Assembly (NCBI RefSeq): GCF_000756375.1
Contig: NZ_JNFD01000007.1
Span: 1-64,000 of the forward strand
Source: Sphingopyxis sp. LC81
GTDB taxonomy: Bacteria > Pseudomonadota > Alphaproteobacteria > Sphingomonadales > Sphingomonadaceae
DNA length: 64,000 bases
Reading direction: 5' to 3'
Shown here: positions 43,171-52,142 of the stretch, one piece after another
How the letters are laid out: each line of letters opens with the position of its first letter
Numbering within the stretch: the first letter of the stretch is position 1
Notes under the pieces: model-generated
Told to the model about the DNA's origin: nothing
Seen by the model: the letters and a program-made list of their open reading frames with translations, nothing else
The model's database searches: none
Program-made: the position numbers and the translations under genes

Positions 43171-44625
43171 ATGAATGCTAAACTGTCCTTCCAGTCCTCC
43201 CTTGCGAGGACCTGTCTTGGGGCCACGGCCGCGGCTGCTCTTCTCGGCATTTCGACGATATCCGCTGCGCAGACGCCCGCCGGCGAGTCGGTTCCGAAGC
43301 TCAACGACCGCCGCCCGCTCCTCGCGCCCGAGGCGCGGACGAGCGGCGATCCCGTGCGTATCCCGATGAAGCCCGCCCCAGAAACAGGTCCCGAACTCGT
43401 CATTCGCGGCGGACGGTTGTTCGACGCGGTGAGCGGAGACGTGCGCCCCGCGACGGTCGTCGTCCAGGGCAATCGTATCAAGGCCGTGCTGCCGCCCGGC
43501 GCGACCGGCTGGGGCGCCGACGCGCGGATCATCGAGGCCGCGGGCAAGACGGTGATGCCCGGGCTGATCGACATGCACACGCACGTCACCTATCCCGACC
43601 GCGCCTCGCCGTTCGACGAACAGGGTAGCGAGGGTGCGGGGACGCTGCGCGGCCAGCGCAACCTTCGCTATTTCCTCGAATCCGGCTTCACCTCGGTGCG
43701 CGACCTCAACGGCGTCAGCAACGCGCCCTTCCTGCTCAGTGAATGGAGCGCGGCCGGCATGATCCCGGCACCACGCGTCTTCGCCGCGGGCTGGATCATC
43801 ACCGGCACCGGTGGTCATGCAACCGAGCGGCCGGTGATCCCCAGCCACGGCCCTGACTATGCCAAGGAGGTCGACGGACCCGACGCCTGGCGTGCCATGG
43901 TGCGCAAGGCGTTCAAGGAGGGCGCGAGCGTCATCAAGATCGCGAGCCACTTCGCGCCCGACGAAGTGCGCGCCGCGATCGGCGAAGCGCACCTGCTCGG
44001 CCTCAAGGTCACTTGCGACTGCGAGACCATCTACACAGAAATGGCGGTCGACGCGGGCATCGACATGATCGAGCATCCGCTGCCGCGATCGGATGCCGCG
44101 ATTGCGAAGATGGCGAAGAAGAAAATCGCTGCGGTCCCGACGCTGCAGGTCTATCAGAATCTCCTCGACCGCGCGGGCGGCTTCTACGGCTCGACCTCGC
44201 GCCGCTTCACGATGACCAGCCAGGGCAATTTCGACGAATTCAAGAAGATGAAGGCGGCCGGGATCGTCATGGGTATCGGCACCGACTCGATCGGCGATGC
44301 CAGCCTGATGGTGCCCAACAGCTATATCGCCGAACTCAAGTGGTTCGTGCGCGGCGGCTACTCGGTCATCGACGCACTTAAGGCAGGAACAATCGTCAAC
44401 GCGCGGCTGCTCGACATGGGCGACGAACTTGGCAGCGTCGAGCCCGGAAAACTCGCCGACATTATCGTCGTTGACGGGCGACCCGACGAGAATCTGGATG
44501 ATTTGTCGCGCGTCGAGCATGTCATCAAGGATGGCCAGTGGCTGATCGAGAGCGGCCGACTGGTTACTCCGCGCCATATCTCCACGCCGCTCGTCAAGCC
44601 GTCGCCTCCGGCGGACGTGAAGTGA
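43171..44625 (+). CDS. Secreted amidohydrolase (prolidase/imidazolonepropionase-like)
   Basis: A 484-residue protein with a signal peptide to about residue 33 (ISTISAAQ). The amidohydrolase domain has GLIDMHTHVTYP near residue 131, VIKIASHFAPDE near residue 255 (Lys), DMIEHPLPR near residue 300 (His), and GIGTDSIGD near residue 370 (Asp). The position of the first single metal histidine seems occupied by cysteine in LKVTCDCE. GSVEPGKLADIIVVDG closes the domain. The start at 43171 begins a normal signal peptide, and AAAGGAG lies 13 bases upstream. Its stop overlaps a possible start of the M14 peptidase gene. Confidence 0.84.
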   Translation: MNAKLSFQSSLARTCLGATAAAALLGISTISAAQTPAGESVPKLNDRRPLLAPEARTSGDPVRIPMKPAPETGPELVIRGGRLFDAVSGDVRPATVVVQGNRIKAVLPPGATGWGADARIIEAAGKTVMPGLIDMHTHVTYPDRASPFDEQGSEGAGTLRGQRNLRYFLESGFTSVRDLNGVSNAPFLLSEWSAAGMIPAPRVFAAGWIITGTGGHATERPVIPSHGPDYAKEVDGPDAWRAMVRKAFKEGASVIKIASHFAPDEVRAAIGEAHLLGLKVTCDCETIYTEMAVDAGIDMIEHPLPRSDAAIAKMAKKKIAAVPTLQVYQNLLDRAGGFYGSTSRRFTMTSQGNFDEFKKMKAAGIVMGIGTDSIGDASLMVPNSYIAELKWFVRGGYSVIDALKAGTIVNARLLDMGDELGSVEPGKLADIIVVDGRPDENLDDLSRVEHVIKDGQWLIESGRLVTPRHISTPLVKPSPPADVK

Positions 44626-44684
44626 TGCGCTGCCCCATCGCGCGATCGCCAACCGCGACCGCCACCAGAAAAAGAGTATCGCCT

Positions 44685-47468
44685 GTGAAGAAACTGGCTG
44701 CCGTTACCGCCTTTGCGTGGTTGATAACGACGAGCGCCGCGATCGCGGGCCCCGTCCCGACGCCGAAAGAGGTGCTCGGGCACGATATGGGTGAGGACCG
44801 CTATGTCGCGAGCTACAGCGAGACGGCGATCTACTGGAAGCGGCTCGCCGAAGTCAGCGACCGGATCAAGCTCGTCGATATCGGTCCGACGGTCGAGAAA
44901 AGGCGCCAGCTCATGGCGATCGTCTCCTCGCCCGAGAATCTTGCTTTGCTCGACAAATATAAGGATATCTCCGAGCGGCTCGGCCGCGCCGAGGGACTGA
45001 CCGACGAGCAAGCGCGCGCACTCGCCGCTGAAGGCAAGGCGGTGATATGGGTCGACGGCGGCATCCATGCGAGCGAGACGCTGACCCATTCGGCGATCAT
45101 CCAGCAGGTCTACGACCTTGTGAATAGCGACGACGCCGAGGCGAAGCGCATCCGCGACAATGTCATCATCCTTTTTGTCGCCAACAATCCCGACGGGCAG
45201 GAACTGGTCGCCAATTGGTATATGCGGATCAAGGATCCGGCGAAGCGCGAGGCGGGCTTCGAAAGCCTGCCCAAGCTCTACCACGCCTATGTCGGCCACG
45301 ATAACAATCGCGACTTCTACATGGCCGAGATGCCCGAGACGCAGAATATCACGCGCGTCCTCTTTCGCGACTGGCGTCCGCAGGTCGTGCTCAACCAGCA
45401 CCAGACCGGCCCGGCAGGCACCGTCGTCTTCATTCCGCCCTTCCGCGATCCGTTCAACTTCAACTTCGATCCGCTCGTGATGACGAGCCTCGAAGAGGTC
45501 GGGGCTGCCATGCAGTCGCGCCTCCTCGCCGAGGGCAAGCGCGGTGGCACCTCACGCGACGGGGCGCACTACGACACCTGGTACAATGGCAATCTCCGCT
45601 CGATCTCCTATTTCCACAATGCGATCGGCATCCTCACCGAGACGATCGGCAAGCCGGTGCCGATCGACATCGAGCTCGTTCCCGAACGCCAGCTTCCCGG
45701 CAACAACCAGCCGGCACCGATCGCGCCGCAAAAATGGCATATCGGTCAGTCGCTCGAATATAGCATGACGATCAATCGCGCGGTGCTGAGCTATGCCGCC
45801 GCGAACCGCGAGAAGCTGCTCTTCAACATCTATCGCATGGGCGCGAACAGCATCGCGCGCGGCAGCGAGGATAGCTGGACGATGACCCCGACGCGGGTCG
45901 CCGAGATGCATACCGCCTCGGCGGCGACCGGGGCCAAGCCCGTCGCGACGCGCACGCGCGGCAGCAGTTCGATCGAACCTCGATTTTACGAAGCCGTCAT
46001 GCGGAATCCGGCAAACCGCGATGCGCGCGCCTATGTCATCGATCCCGGCCAGCGCGACTATCCGACCGCGGTCCGCTTCCTCAACGCACTGATCAAGCTC
46101 GGGGTCGATGTCGATCGCGCCAGCGCGCCCTTCTCCGCCAACGGCAGAAAATATCCTGCAGGCACCTATTTCGTCCGCACCGCGCAAGCGTACCGCCCGC
46201 ATATCCTCGATATGTTCGAGCCGCAGGATTATCCCGAGAATTTCGAATATCCCGGCGGCCCGCCGATCCCGCCCGCCGACGCGACGGGCTATACCCCCGC
46301 CATCCAGATGGGGATTGGATTCGACCGCGTGCTCGATCCGCTCGATGTGTCGTCCGAGCGCGTCTCGACCCTGCTTTCGAACAGTCCGGGGCGGATCGTC
46401 GGCGAAGGCAAGGCGGGTTACCTTGTCGGTCACGGCGCGAACAACAGCTTTATCCTCTCCAATCGCCTGCTGAAGGTCGGTCAGCCCGTCTCGTGGCTGT
46501 CGCAGCCGGTATCGGTCGCAGGCAGCGTCGCCGAGCCCGGCGCGCTTTGGGTGCCCGCGTCCCCGGCCGCGACGCGCATCGTCGAGAGCGCCGCCTCCGA
46601 GCTCGGGCTCGATGTCGAGCGTGTGTCGGCGGCTCCGGCCGGCGAGCGCACTTCCATGAGGCGGCCGCGCGTCGCGCTCGTCGATGTCTATGGCGGGCTC
46701 ATGCCGACCGGGTGGATGCGCTGGATCTTCGACCAGCATGAATTCCCCTTCACGATCGTCTATCCGCAGCAGCTCGATGCGGGGAAGCTGCGCAAGGATT
46801 TCGATGTCGTCATCCTGCCGCACGCTGCCTTTCAGCTCCAGACGGCGCGCGCGAGCGGTGACGGCATGTTCCGCGGGCGCGGCGACGACAAACAACCGAA
46901 ACCCGAAGACATCCCGGCCGAATATCGCGGCTGGCTCGGGACGGTGAGCGCCGAAAAGACGATCCCGGCCTTGCGAGCATTCGTCGATGCGGGCGGCTCG
47001 CTGATCGCGATGGGCGGCTCGGCGCAGGCGGTGGCGCAGGCGATGGGCCTGCCGGTCGAGGACGCGGTCGCCGAAGCGGTCGACGGCAAGAGCGCCCGCC
47101 CGCCGCGCAGCAAATTCTATGTGCCGGGCGCGTTGGTCGAGGCGTCGGTCGATCCCGCGTCGCCCTTGACCTACGGACTGTCCGGAAAGGTCGATTTGTT
47201 CTTCGACGACAGTCCGGTGTGGAAGCTCAAACCAGGCGCTGCCGGCGTTCAGGTCCCGGTGCGTTTCGCAGGCGTCCCGAAGCTGCGCAGCGGCTGGGCG
47301 CATGGACTCGAGCGGCTCGATGGTGCGGCAGCGATCGTCGAGGTCGACCGCGGCAAGGGCCGCATTGTCCTTTTCGGACCCGAGGTCGCGCTTCGCGCGC
47401 AGACGCACGGCGCCTTCAAGCTGCTGTTCAATGCCATCTATCTGGGTGCCGACCATGGCCGGCGCTGA
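44685..47468 (+). CDS. Secreted M14-family zinc carboxypeptidase
   Basis: A 927-residue protein. The GTG at 44685 gives a clean signal peptide (VKKLAAVTAFAWLITTSAA). An ATG at 44625, overlapping the previous stop, is an alternative. The M14 domain (about 40-350) shows GGIHASETLTHSAI near residue 125 (His-x-x-Glu zinc ligands), NNPDGQELV, NNRDFYMAEMPETQNI, and VLNQHQTGPAG near residue 243 (third zinc ligand). The long C-terminal part (about 600-927) includes a class I amidotransferase-like region. M14 enzymes remove C-terminal residues from peptides. Secretion fits degradation of the imported or external substrate. Confidence 0.85.
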   Translation: MKKLAAVTAFAWLITTSAAIAGPVPTPKEVLGHDMGEDRYVASYSETAIYWKRLAEVSDRIKLVDIGPTVEKRRQLMAIVSSPENLALLDKYKDISERLGRAEGLTDEQARALAAEGKAVIWVDGGIHASETLTHSAIIQQVYDLVNSDDAEAKRIRDNVIILFVANNPDGQELVANWYMRIKDPAKREAGFESLPKLYHAYVGHDNNRDFYMAEMPETQNITRVLFRDWRPQVVLNQHQTGPAGTVVFIPPFRDPFNFNFDPLVMTSLEEVGAAMQSRLLAEGKRGGTSRDGAHYDTWYNGNLRSISYFHNAIGILTETIGKPVPIDIELVPERQLPGNNQPAPIAPQKWHIGQSLEYSMTINRAVLSYAAANREKLLFNIYRMGANSIARGSEDSWTMTPTRVAEMHTASAATGAKPVATRTRGSSSIEPRFYEAVMRNPANRDARAYVIDPGQRDYPTAVRFLNALIKLGVDVDRASAPFSANGRKYPAGTYFVRTAQAYRPHILDMFEPQDYPENFEYPGGPPIPPADATGYTPAIQMGIGFDRVLDPLDVSSERVSTLLSNSPGRIVGEGKAGYLVGHGANNSFILSNRLLKVGQPVSWLSQPVSVAGSVAEPGALWVPASPAATRIVESAASELGLDVERVSAAPAGERTSMRRPRVALVDVYGGLMPTGWMRWIFDQHEFPFTIVYPQQLDAGKLRKDFDVVILPHAAFQLQTARASGDGMFRGRGDDKQPKPEDIPAEYRGWLGTVSAEKTIPALRAFVDAGGSLIAMGGSAQAVAQAMGLPVEDAVAEAVDGKSARPPRSKFYVPGALVEASVDPASPLTYGLSGKVDLFFDDSPVWKLKPGAAGVQVPVRFAGVPKLRSGWAHGLERLDGAAAIVEVDRGKGRIVLFGPEVALRAQTHGAFKLLFNAIYLGADHGRR

Positions 47469-47513
47469 GGGCCGCACGACAATCCGGGGCCTGCCTCTCG
47501 CGCCGGTGTCGTC

Positions 47514-48443
47514 ATGAGCGGGGCGGGCGAAGACGCCGCGCTTGCGGCAGCCCGCGAGCAGTTGATCGGGGCGGCCAAGGCGCGCGCAGCCGTGCGCGCC
47601 TTTTTCGATCCCGCGACCTCGACGATCAGCTATGTCGTCCACGATCCCGTGACGATGCGCGGCGCGGTGATCGACAGCGTCCTCGACTATGATGCGGCCT
47701 CGGGGCGGACCTCGACCGCATCAGCCGAGACCGTTGTCGCCTATGTCCGCGACGCGGGCATCATCCTCGACTGGTTGCTCGAGACCCACGCCCACGCCGA
47801 TCATCTGTCGGCGGCGCCCTGGCTTGCGAAGACCTTGGGCGGGACGATCGCCATCGGCGAGCATATCCGCGATGTGCAGGCCGTGTTCGGCGACATTTTC
47901 AACGCCGGACCTGAGTTTCGCCGCGACGGCTCGGACTTCGGGAGGCTCTGGTCCGACGGCGAACACTTCGCGATCGGCGAGTTGCCGGTCACCGTGCTTC
48001 ATGTTCCCGGGCATACGCCGGCGTGCGTCGCATACGTCATCGGCGACGTCGTCTTCGTCGGCGATACGATGTTCATGCCCGACTATGGTTCGGCGCGCGC
48101 CGATTTTCCGGGCGGCGATGCGGCTTTGCTTTTCCGCTCGCTTCGCCGCATCCTCGAACTTCCGCCCGAAACGCCGCTTTTCATGTGTCACGACTATCTG
48201 ACCGCCGGGCGGCAGGATCATCGGTGGGAAACCACCGTTGCCGAGCAGCGCAGGTCAAACGTCCACGCGCGCGAGGGCATTTCGGAACAGGAGTTTGTCG
48301 CGCGTCGGCGCGCGCGCGACGCCGGGCTTTCGATGCCCGCGCTGCTGCTGCCGGCGGTGCAGGTGAACATGCGCGCGGGACGGCTGCCGCCTGCGGAGGA
48401 CAATGGCGTCGCCTACCTCAAGATACCGGTCGACCGGCTGTAA
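47514..48443 (+). CDS. Persulfide dioxygenase-like metallo-beta-lactamase fold protein (Blh/ETHE1 type)
   Basis: A 309-residue metallo-beta-lactamase-fold protein. Landmarks are RAFFDPATSTISYVVHDPVT near residue 27, LETHAHADHLSAAPWL near residue 89, LHVPGHTPACVAYVIGD near residue 162, and VGDTMFMPDYGSARADFPGGD near residue 181, which is the sulfur-dioxygenase signature. It oxidises glutathione persulfide or similar to sulfite in the cytoplasm. It is the first of three genes with SQR and TauE, 45 bases after the M14 gene on the same strand. Confidence 0.9.
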   Translation: MSGAGEDAALAAAREQLIGAAKARAAVRAFFDPATSTISYVVHDPVTMRGAVIDSVLDYDAASGRTSTASAETVVAYVRDAGIILDWLLETHAHADHLSAAPWLAKTLGGTIAIGEHIRDVQAVFGDIFNAGPEFRRDGSDFGRLWSDGEHFAIGELPVTVLHVPGHTPACVAYVIGDVVFVGDTMFMPDYGSARADFPGGDAALLFRSLRRILELPPETPLFMCHDYLTAGRQDHRWETTVAEQRRSNVHAREGISEQEFVARRRARDAGLSMPALLLPAVQVNMRAGRLPPAEDNGVAYLKIPVDRL

Positions 48444-48472
48444 GCGCCGGCCCCCCGACGAACGGAGAGATT

Positions 48473-50053
48473 ATGACCATCAGGACCCTGACCCCGACGC
48501 TTCGCGTGTCGCCGCAGATCGACCCCGCCGATGTCGGGGGGCTCGCCGCGTCGGGATTTCGCTCGATCGTCTGCAATCGCCCCGATGGCGAGGAGCCGGG
48601 CCAGCCCACGGCGGCCGCAGTCGCCGCAGCGGCCGAAGCGCATGGCCTTCGCTTCGTGCACATCCCCGTCGTGCCGGGATCGATTGGCGAAGGCGATGCC
48701 GCCGCGATGGCGCGCGCGCTCGCCGACCTCCCCGCGCCGATACTCGCTTATTGCCGCTCGGGCGCGCGTTCCGAGCAACTCGCCGGTATGGCGGCCGCGT
48801 GCGGCGGCGATGGCGGCGTTGACCGTTACGATGTCGTGGTGATCGGCGGCGGCAGCGCGGGGATCGCGACCGCCGCGAGCATCCTGCGCCGCCGTTCGGG
48901 CGTGTCGATCGCGATCGTCGAACCGAGCGAGGATCATTATTACCAGCCCGGGTTCACGATGGTCGGCGGAGGCATCTTTGCGGCCGAGGCGACGCGGCGC
49001 GGCGAGGCGGGGCTGATCCCCGAGGGTGCCGAATGGATCCGCGGCGCGGCGGTGTCTTTCGATCCCGCCGACGATCGGGTCACGCTCGCTGACGGACGGG
49101 TGATCGGCTATCGGGCACTGGTCGTCTGCCCGGGGTTGAAGCTCGACTGGGATGCCATTCCGGGGCTGGCCGGGGCGCTGGGATCGGACGGCGTGACGTC
49201 CAACTATCGCTACGATCTCGCCCCCTATACCGACCGGCTGGTGCGCCGCTTCCGCGGCGGGCGGGCGCTCTTTACCCAGCCGCCGATGCCGATCAAATGT
49301 GCAGGCGCACCGCAAAAGGCGATGTATCTGTCGTGCCATCGCTGGGAACGCAGCGGGACGCTCGGTCAGGCAGCGGTGCAATTTCATACCGCGACGCCAT
49401 CGCTCTTCGGCGTCGCGGCCTATGTCCCCGCGCTCGAAGCCTATGTCGCACGTTACGGAATCGACTTGCAGATGGAATCGCGGCTCGTTTCGATCGATGG
49501 CGCCGCGAAGGTGGCACTGTTCGAGCAGCGCCGCGGTGACACGGTCCGCCGCGTCGAGGAGCGTTTCGACATGATCCATGTCGTGCCGCCGCAGGTCGCG
49601 CCCGATTTCATCGCATCGAGCCCGCTCGCGGCGCCCTCGGGCTTCGTCGCGGTCGACGAGACGACGCTGCGGCATCCCGTTCACGCCAATGTCTTCGCTC
49701 TCGGCGACGTCGCGGCGACCACCAATGCCAAAACGGCGGCGGCGGCGCGCAAGCAGGCACCGGTTGTCGCGCTCAATATACTCGCGGCGCTCGACGGCGC
49801 ACCGCCTGTCGCCGCCTACAATGGCTATGGCAGTTGCCCGCTGACCGTCGAAGCGGGCCGGATCGTGCTTGCCGAATTCGGCTATGGCGGCAAATTGCTC
49901 CCGACCTTCCCCAAATGGCTGATCGAGGGCACCCGCCCGTCGCGCCTGTCCTGGCTGCTCAAGGAGAAGATCCTGCCGCCCGTCTATTGGCACGGCATGC
50001 TGCGTGGTCGCGAGTGGCTCGCGGCACCCGAGCCGATCGGTCGGGGCAGGTGA
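48473..50053 (+). CDS. DUF442 (beta-lactamase hydrolase-like) fused to sulfide:quinone oxidoreductase
   Basis: A 526-residue fusion. Residues 1-115 form the DUF442 phosphatase-fold domain (GFRSIVCNRPDGEEPGQP near residue 28, AYCRSGARSEQL near residue 97). From about residue 120 there is an SQR/FCSD flavoprotein: YDVVVIGGGSAGIATAASI, YYQPGFTMVGGG near residue 160, VVCPGLKLDWD near residue 222 (redox Cys), MPIKCAGAPQKAMYLSCH near residue 275, and the C-terminal GSCPLTVEAGRIVLAEFGYGGKLLPTFP. SQR oxidises sulfide and passes electrons to quinone. GGAG precedes the ATG at 48473. The stop overlaps the TauE start. Confidence 0.9.
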   Translation: MTIRTLTPTLRVSPQIDPADVGGLAASGFRSIVCNRPDGEEPGQPTAAAVAAAAEAHGLRFVHIPVVPGSIGEGDAAAMARALADLPAPILAYCRSGARSEQLAGMAAACGGDGGVDRYDVVVIGGGSAGIATAASILRRRSGVSIAIVEPSEDHYYQPGFTMVGGGIFAAEATRRGEAGLIPEGAEWIRGAAVSFDPADDRVTLADGRVIGYRALVVCPGLKLDWDAIPGLAGALGSDGVTSNYRYDLAPYTDRLVRRFRGGRALFTQPPMPIKCAGAPQKAMYLSCHRWERSGTLGQAAVQFHTATPSLFGVAAYVPALEAYVARYGIDLQMESRLVSIDGAAKVALFEQRRGDTVRRVEERFDMIHVVPPQVAPDFIASSPLAAPSGFVAVDETTLRHPVHANVFALGDVAATTNAKTAAAARKQAPVVALNILAALDGAPPVAAYNGYGSCPLTVEAGRIVLAEFGYGGKLLPTFPKWLIEGTRPSRLSWLLKEKILPPVYWHGMLRGREWLAAPEPIGRGR

Positions 50054-50832
50054 CGCTCGATACGATCCAATATCTTTTCGGCGCGCTGTCGGGCGGCATT
50101 GTCGGCTTTACCCTCGGTCTCGTCGGGGGTGGGGGCTCGATCCTCGCGGTTCCCCTGATGGTCTATCTCGTCGGGGTCTCAAACCCGCATGTCGCGATCG
50201 GGACGAGCGCGCTCGCGGTTGCCGCCAACGCTGCCTCGGGACTAGCCCAGCACGCACGGGCGGGTACAGTCAAATGGCGCTGCGGCTTTCTCTATGCCGG
50301 GAGCGGCATCGTCGGCGCGCTTGTAGGCTCGATAGTCGGCAAGGCGATCGACGGGCAGAAGTTGCTCTTCCTGTTCGCGCTGTTGATGCTCGTCGTTGGC
50401 GCCCTGATGCTGCGCGGGCGAAACAATCCCGGCATCGAGGGCGCCGCGTGCAACCGCCACAACGCACCCGCGGTGCTCGGCTATGGTCTCGGCACCGGCG
50501 GCATTTCAGGCTTTTTTGGAATAGGCGGCGGCTTCCTCATTGTGCCGGGACTGATTGCCTCGACGAAGATGCCAATCCTCAATGCGGTCGGCACCAGTCT
50601 TGTCGCGGTGACCGCCTTCGGGCTGACCACCGCGCTGAGCTATGCTGCGTCGGAACTGGTCGACTGGAAACTGGCCGCGATCTTCATCGCCGGTGGATTT
50701 TTTGGCGGGATTGCCGGCACGCGGGCGGCACGGATACTCTCGAACCGGGGTAGCCTGGTCGCCATCTTTGCCGGCCTGATCTTCGCTGTTGCTGGCTATA
50801 TGCTGTTCAGGAGCGCGAGCGCACTTCTGTAG
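50050..50832 (+). CDS. TauE/SafE-family sulfite exporter (TSUP)
   Basis: A 260-residue membrane protein with about eight helices. The two TSUP repeats are seen in GFTLGLVGGGGSILAVPLMVYLVG near residue 19 and SGFFGIGGGFLIVPGLIA near residue 152. Family members export sulfite or organosulfonates. The GTG start at 50050 overlaps the stop of the SQR gene (GTGA), so the genes are coupled. In this operon it would remove sulfite made by the persulfide dioxygenase. It is the last cargo gene before the transfer core. Confidence 0.9.
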   Translation: MTLDTIQYLFGALSGGIVGFTLGLVGGGGSILAVPLMVYLVGVSNPHVAIGTSALAVAANAASGLAQHARAGTVKWRCGFLYAGSGIVGALVGSIVGKAIDGQKLLFLFALLMLVVGALMLRGRNNPGIEGAACNRHNAPAVLGYGLGTGGISGFFGIGGGFLIVPGLIASTKMPILNAVGTSLVAVTAFGLTTALSYAASELVDWKLAAIFIAGGFFGGIAGTRAARILSNRGSLVAIFAGLIFAVAGYMLFRSASALL

Positions 50833-51008
50833 CATCGCTCCGGCCTTCCGCCGTCTCTTTTGCGCCGATGAAGCAGAGGGCAATGGTTCCGCGGTTGGTC
50901 GGGGCCATTCCCTCTTGTCGCCTGCTGCGGGTCTCGGATCGCCTCATCCGTCAACCCCCTCCGGGGGTTCGCCCTTCGCTTGCGCTCCGGTGACGGCGGC
51001 TCCCGGCC

Positions 51009-51052
51009 CCTTGGTTGGGCTCCATCGGGGATGGCCCCGACCAACCAAGGAG
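51009..51052 (+). promoter_or_regulatory. Leader hairpin next to the ribosome site of the first DUF736 gene
   Basis: A perfect 10-bp inverted repeat, CCTTGGTTGG (51009-51018) and CCAACCAAGG (51041-51050), with inner pairing (GGGC..CCAT against ATGG..CCC). The 3' arm contains the AAGG of the AAGGAG ribosome site (51047-51052) for the ATG at 51060. Folding would hide part of the ribosome site. Confidence 0.55.
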
Positions 51053-51059
51053 ACAACCT

Positions 51060-51380
51060 ATGGCCACCATCGCAAATCTCACCGTCAAGGCCGACGGCAG
51101 CTTCGAGGGCACGCTCGCGACCCTCAATGTCACCGCGCCGATCGCGATCGTTCCGAACGGCCGCAAGGCCAAGGACAGCGAACCCGACTATCGCGTCATC
51201 AGCCGCAAGAATGGCTTCGAGCTCGGCGCCGGCTGGAAGCGCTTTTCGCAGGCCAACGGCGCTGAATATGTGTCGGTGACGATGTCGGCCCCCGAGTTCG
51301 GGACCATCTACGGCAATGTCGCCAACGCCCCCGGCGACGATCCGATGAAGAAGGTCATCATCTGGAATCCGCCGGCCTGA
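51060..51380 (+). CDS. DUF736 protein, first copy
   Basis: A 106-residue protein of the DUF736 family: MATIANLTVKADGSFEGTLATLN at the start (in short, a beta-strand repeat), APIAIVPN, DYRVI near residue 44, GAGWKR near residue 56, and VSVTMSAPEFG near residue 72. DUF736 proteins are typical passengers of alphaproteobacterial conjugative elements and are not characterised. The start has a good AAGGAG. A terminator follows closely, so it is likely a single-gene unit. Two other copies lie at 52908 and 55561. Confidence 0.85.
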   Translation: MATIANLTVKADGSFEGTLATLNVTAPIAIVPNGRKAKDSEPDYRVISRKNGFELGAGWKRFSQANGAEYVSVTMSAPEFGTIYGNVANAPGDDPMKKVIIWNPPA

Positions 51381-51389
51381 CCGGCATCC

Positions 51390-51420
51390 CGGCTCCACCT
51401 TCGGGTGGAGCCGCTTCTTC
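51390..51420 (+). terminator. Rho-independent terminator after the first DUF736 gene
   Basis: CGGCTCCACC, a TTCG tetraloop and GGTGGAGCCG make a perfect 10-bp stem (51390-51413), followed by CTTCTTC. It begins 10 bases after the stop codon. Confidence 0.8.
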
Positions 51421-51785
51421 ATTTGCGGCAATCGAAGACAGGCGGTGTGAATAGCCGCCTGTTTCCGTACTCGTCCCGCTATCGTCCATATCATGGCACT
51501 TCGATCCGTCGCCGCCTCCCTTTCGTCGGGGGGCATAGGGAGTCGTGAAGGACCTGCTCGCAGGAGCGTCGGGGGATTCGATGTCCCGAGGACCGGCCAG
51601 CAGCGATGCCGGAACGCGGCGGCGAACCGGGGTGTGTCGGGCGTGGCTGTCCGCCGCACGGGAGCGGCTCCATTCCCGCTCTCGATTGCCGCTGGTCCCT
51701 TGGCCGGGGCCAGGCCTCCTTCAATCAACCCGCAAGGGGTCCCGACGCTTCGCTCGGGCCGCGGCTTTGCTCGCGGTGATTGCAG
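51421..51785. other. Gene-free GC-rich region
   Basis: Between the first DUF736 terminator and the leader hairpin of the small gene at 51855. Only short open frames rich in Arg, Ser and Pro are present. No recognisable protein or RNA is seen, and the region holds several GC-rich palindromes. Confidence 0.4.
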
Positions 51786-51846
51786 CCTGTCCCCGTCCGG
51801 CGGGGCGCCTGTCGAGCGGGAATGGACCCGCTCCCAAGGACAGGAG
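51786..51846 (+). promoter_or_regulatory. Leader inverted repeat abutting the ribosome site of a small gene
   Basis: CCTGTCC (51786-51792) pairs with GGACAGG (51838-51844), with further hairpins inside. The 3' arm overlaps the AGGAG ribosome site (51842-51846) for the ATG at 51855. This is the same layout as the leader at 51009-51052. Confidence 0.45.
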
Positions 51847-51854
51847 TTCATCCC

Positions 51855-52019
51855 ATGCCGCTTTCCACTGCCCAATCGCTCGGCTGGAACCTCGCCCGCA
51901 CGATGATGACCGTGATCATCCTCGTCGAGACCAGCGCCGGATATTCGGTCATGCCGCTCGACGAGTTTGACGGCGATCCCGAAACGATCGTCTGCGAATA
52001 TGATCCGTTCGGTCGTTGA
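51855..52019 (+). CDS. Small conserved-element protein of unknown function
   Basis: A 54-residue protein (MPLSTAQSLGWNLARTMM...) ending in acidic ETIVCEYDPFGR. It has a good AGGAG ribosome site and an inverted-repeat leader. No family is recognised. It may be exported or membrane-associated only weakly (a short VIILVETSAGY segment). Confidence 0.45.
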   Translation: MPLSTAQSLGWNLARTMMTVIILVETSAGYSVMPLDEFDGDPETIVCEYDPFGR

Positions 52020-52142
52020 TTTCGTCCATCCCGGCCCGGGACAGAACCGCTCGCGGTTCCGCCCGGGTCCCCATTCTGCCCCGGCGAACCCGCAGGTCAT
52101 GCTGCGGCGCCCGGGGTGCGTGCATCCGGCGGGACGAAACCC

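Noticed and set aside
45552-47642. 696-codon open frame opposite the M14 peptidase
   Set aside because: The plus strand carries the M14 zinc motif and signal peptide. The antisense reading is arginine-rich without domain features.
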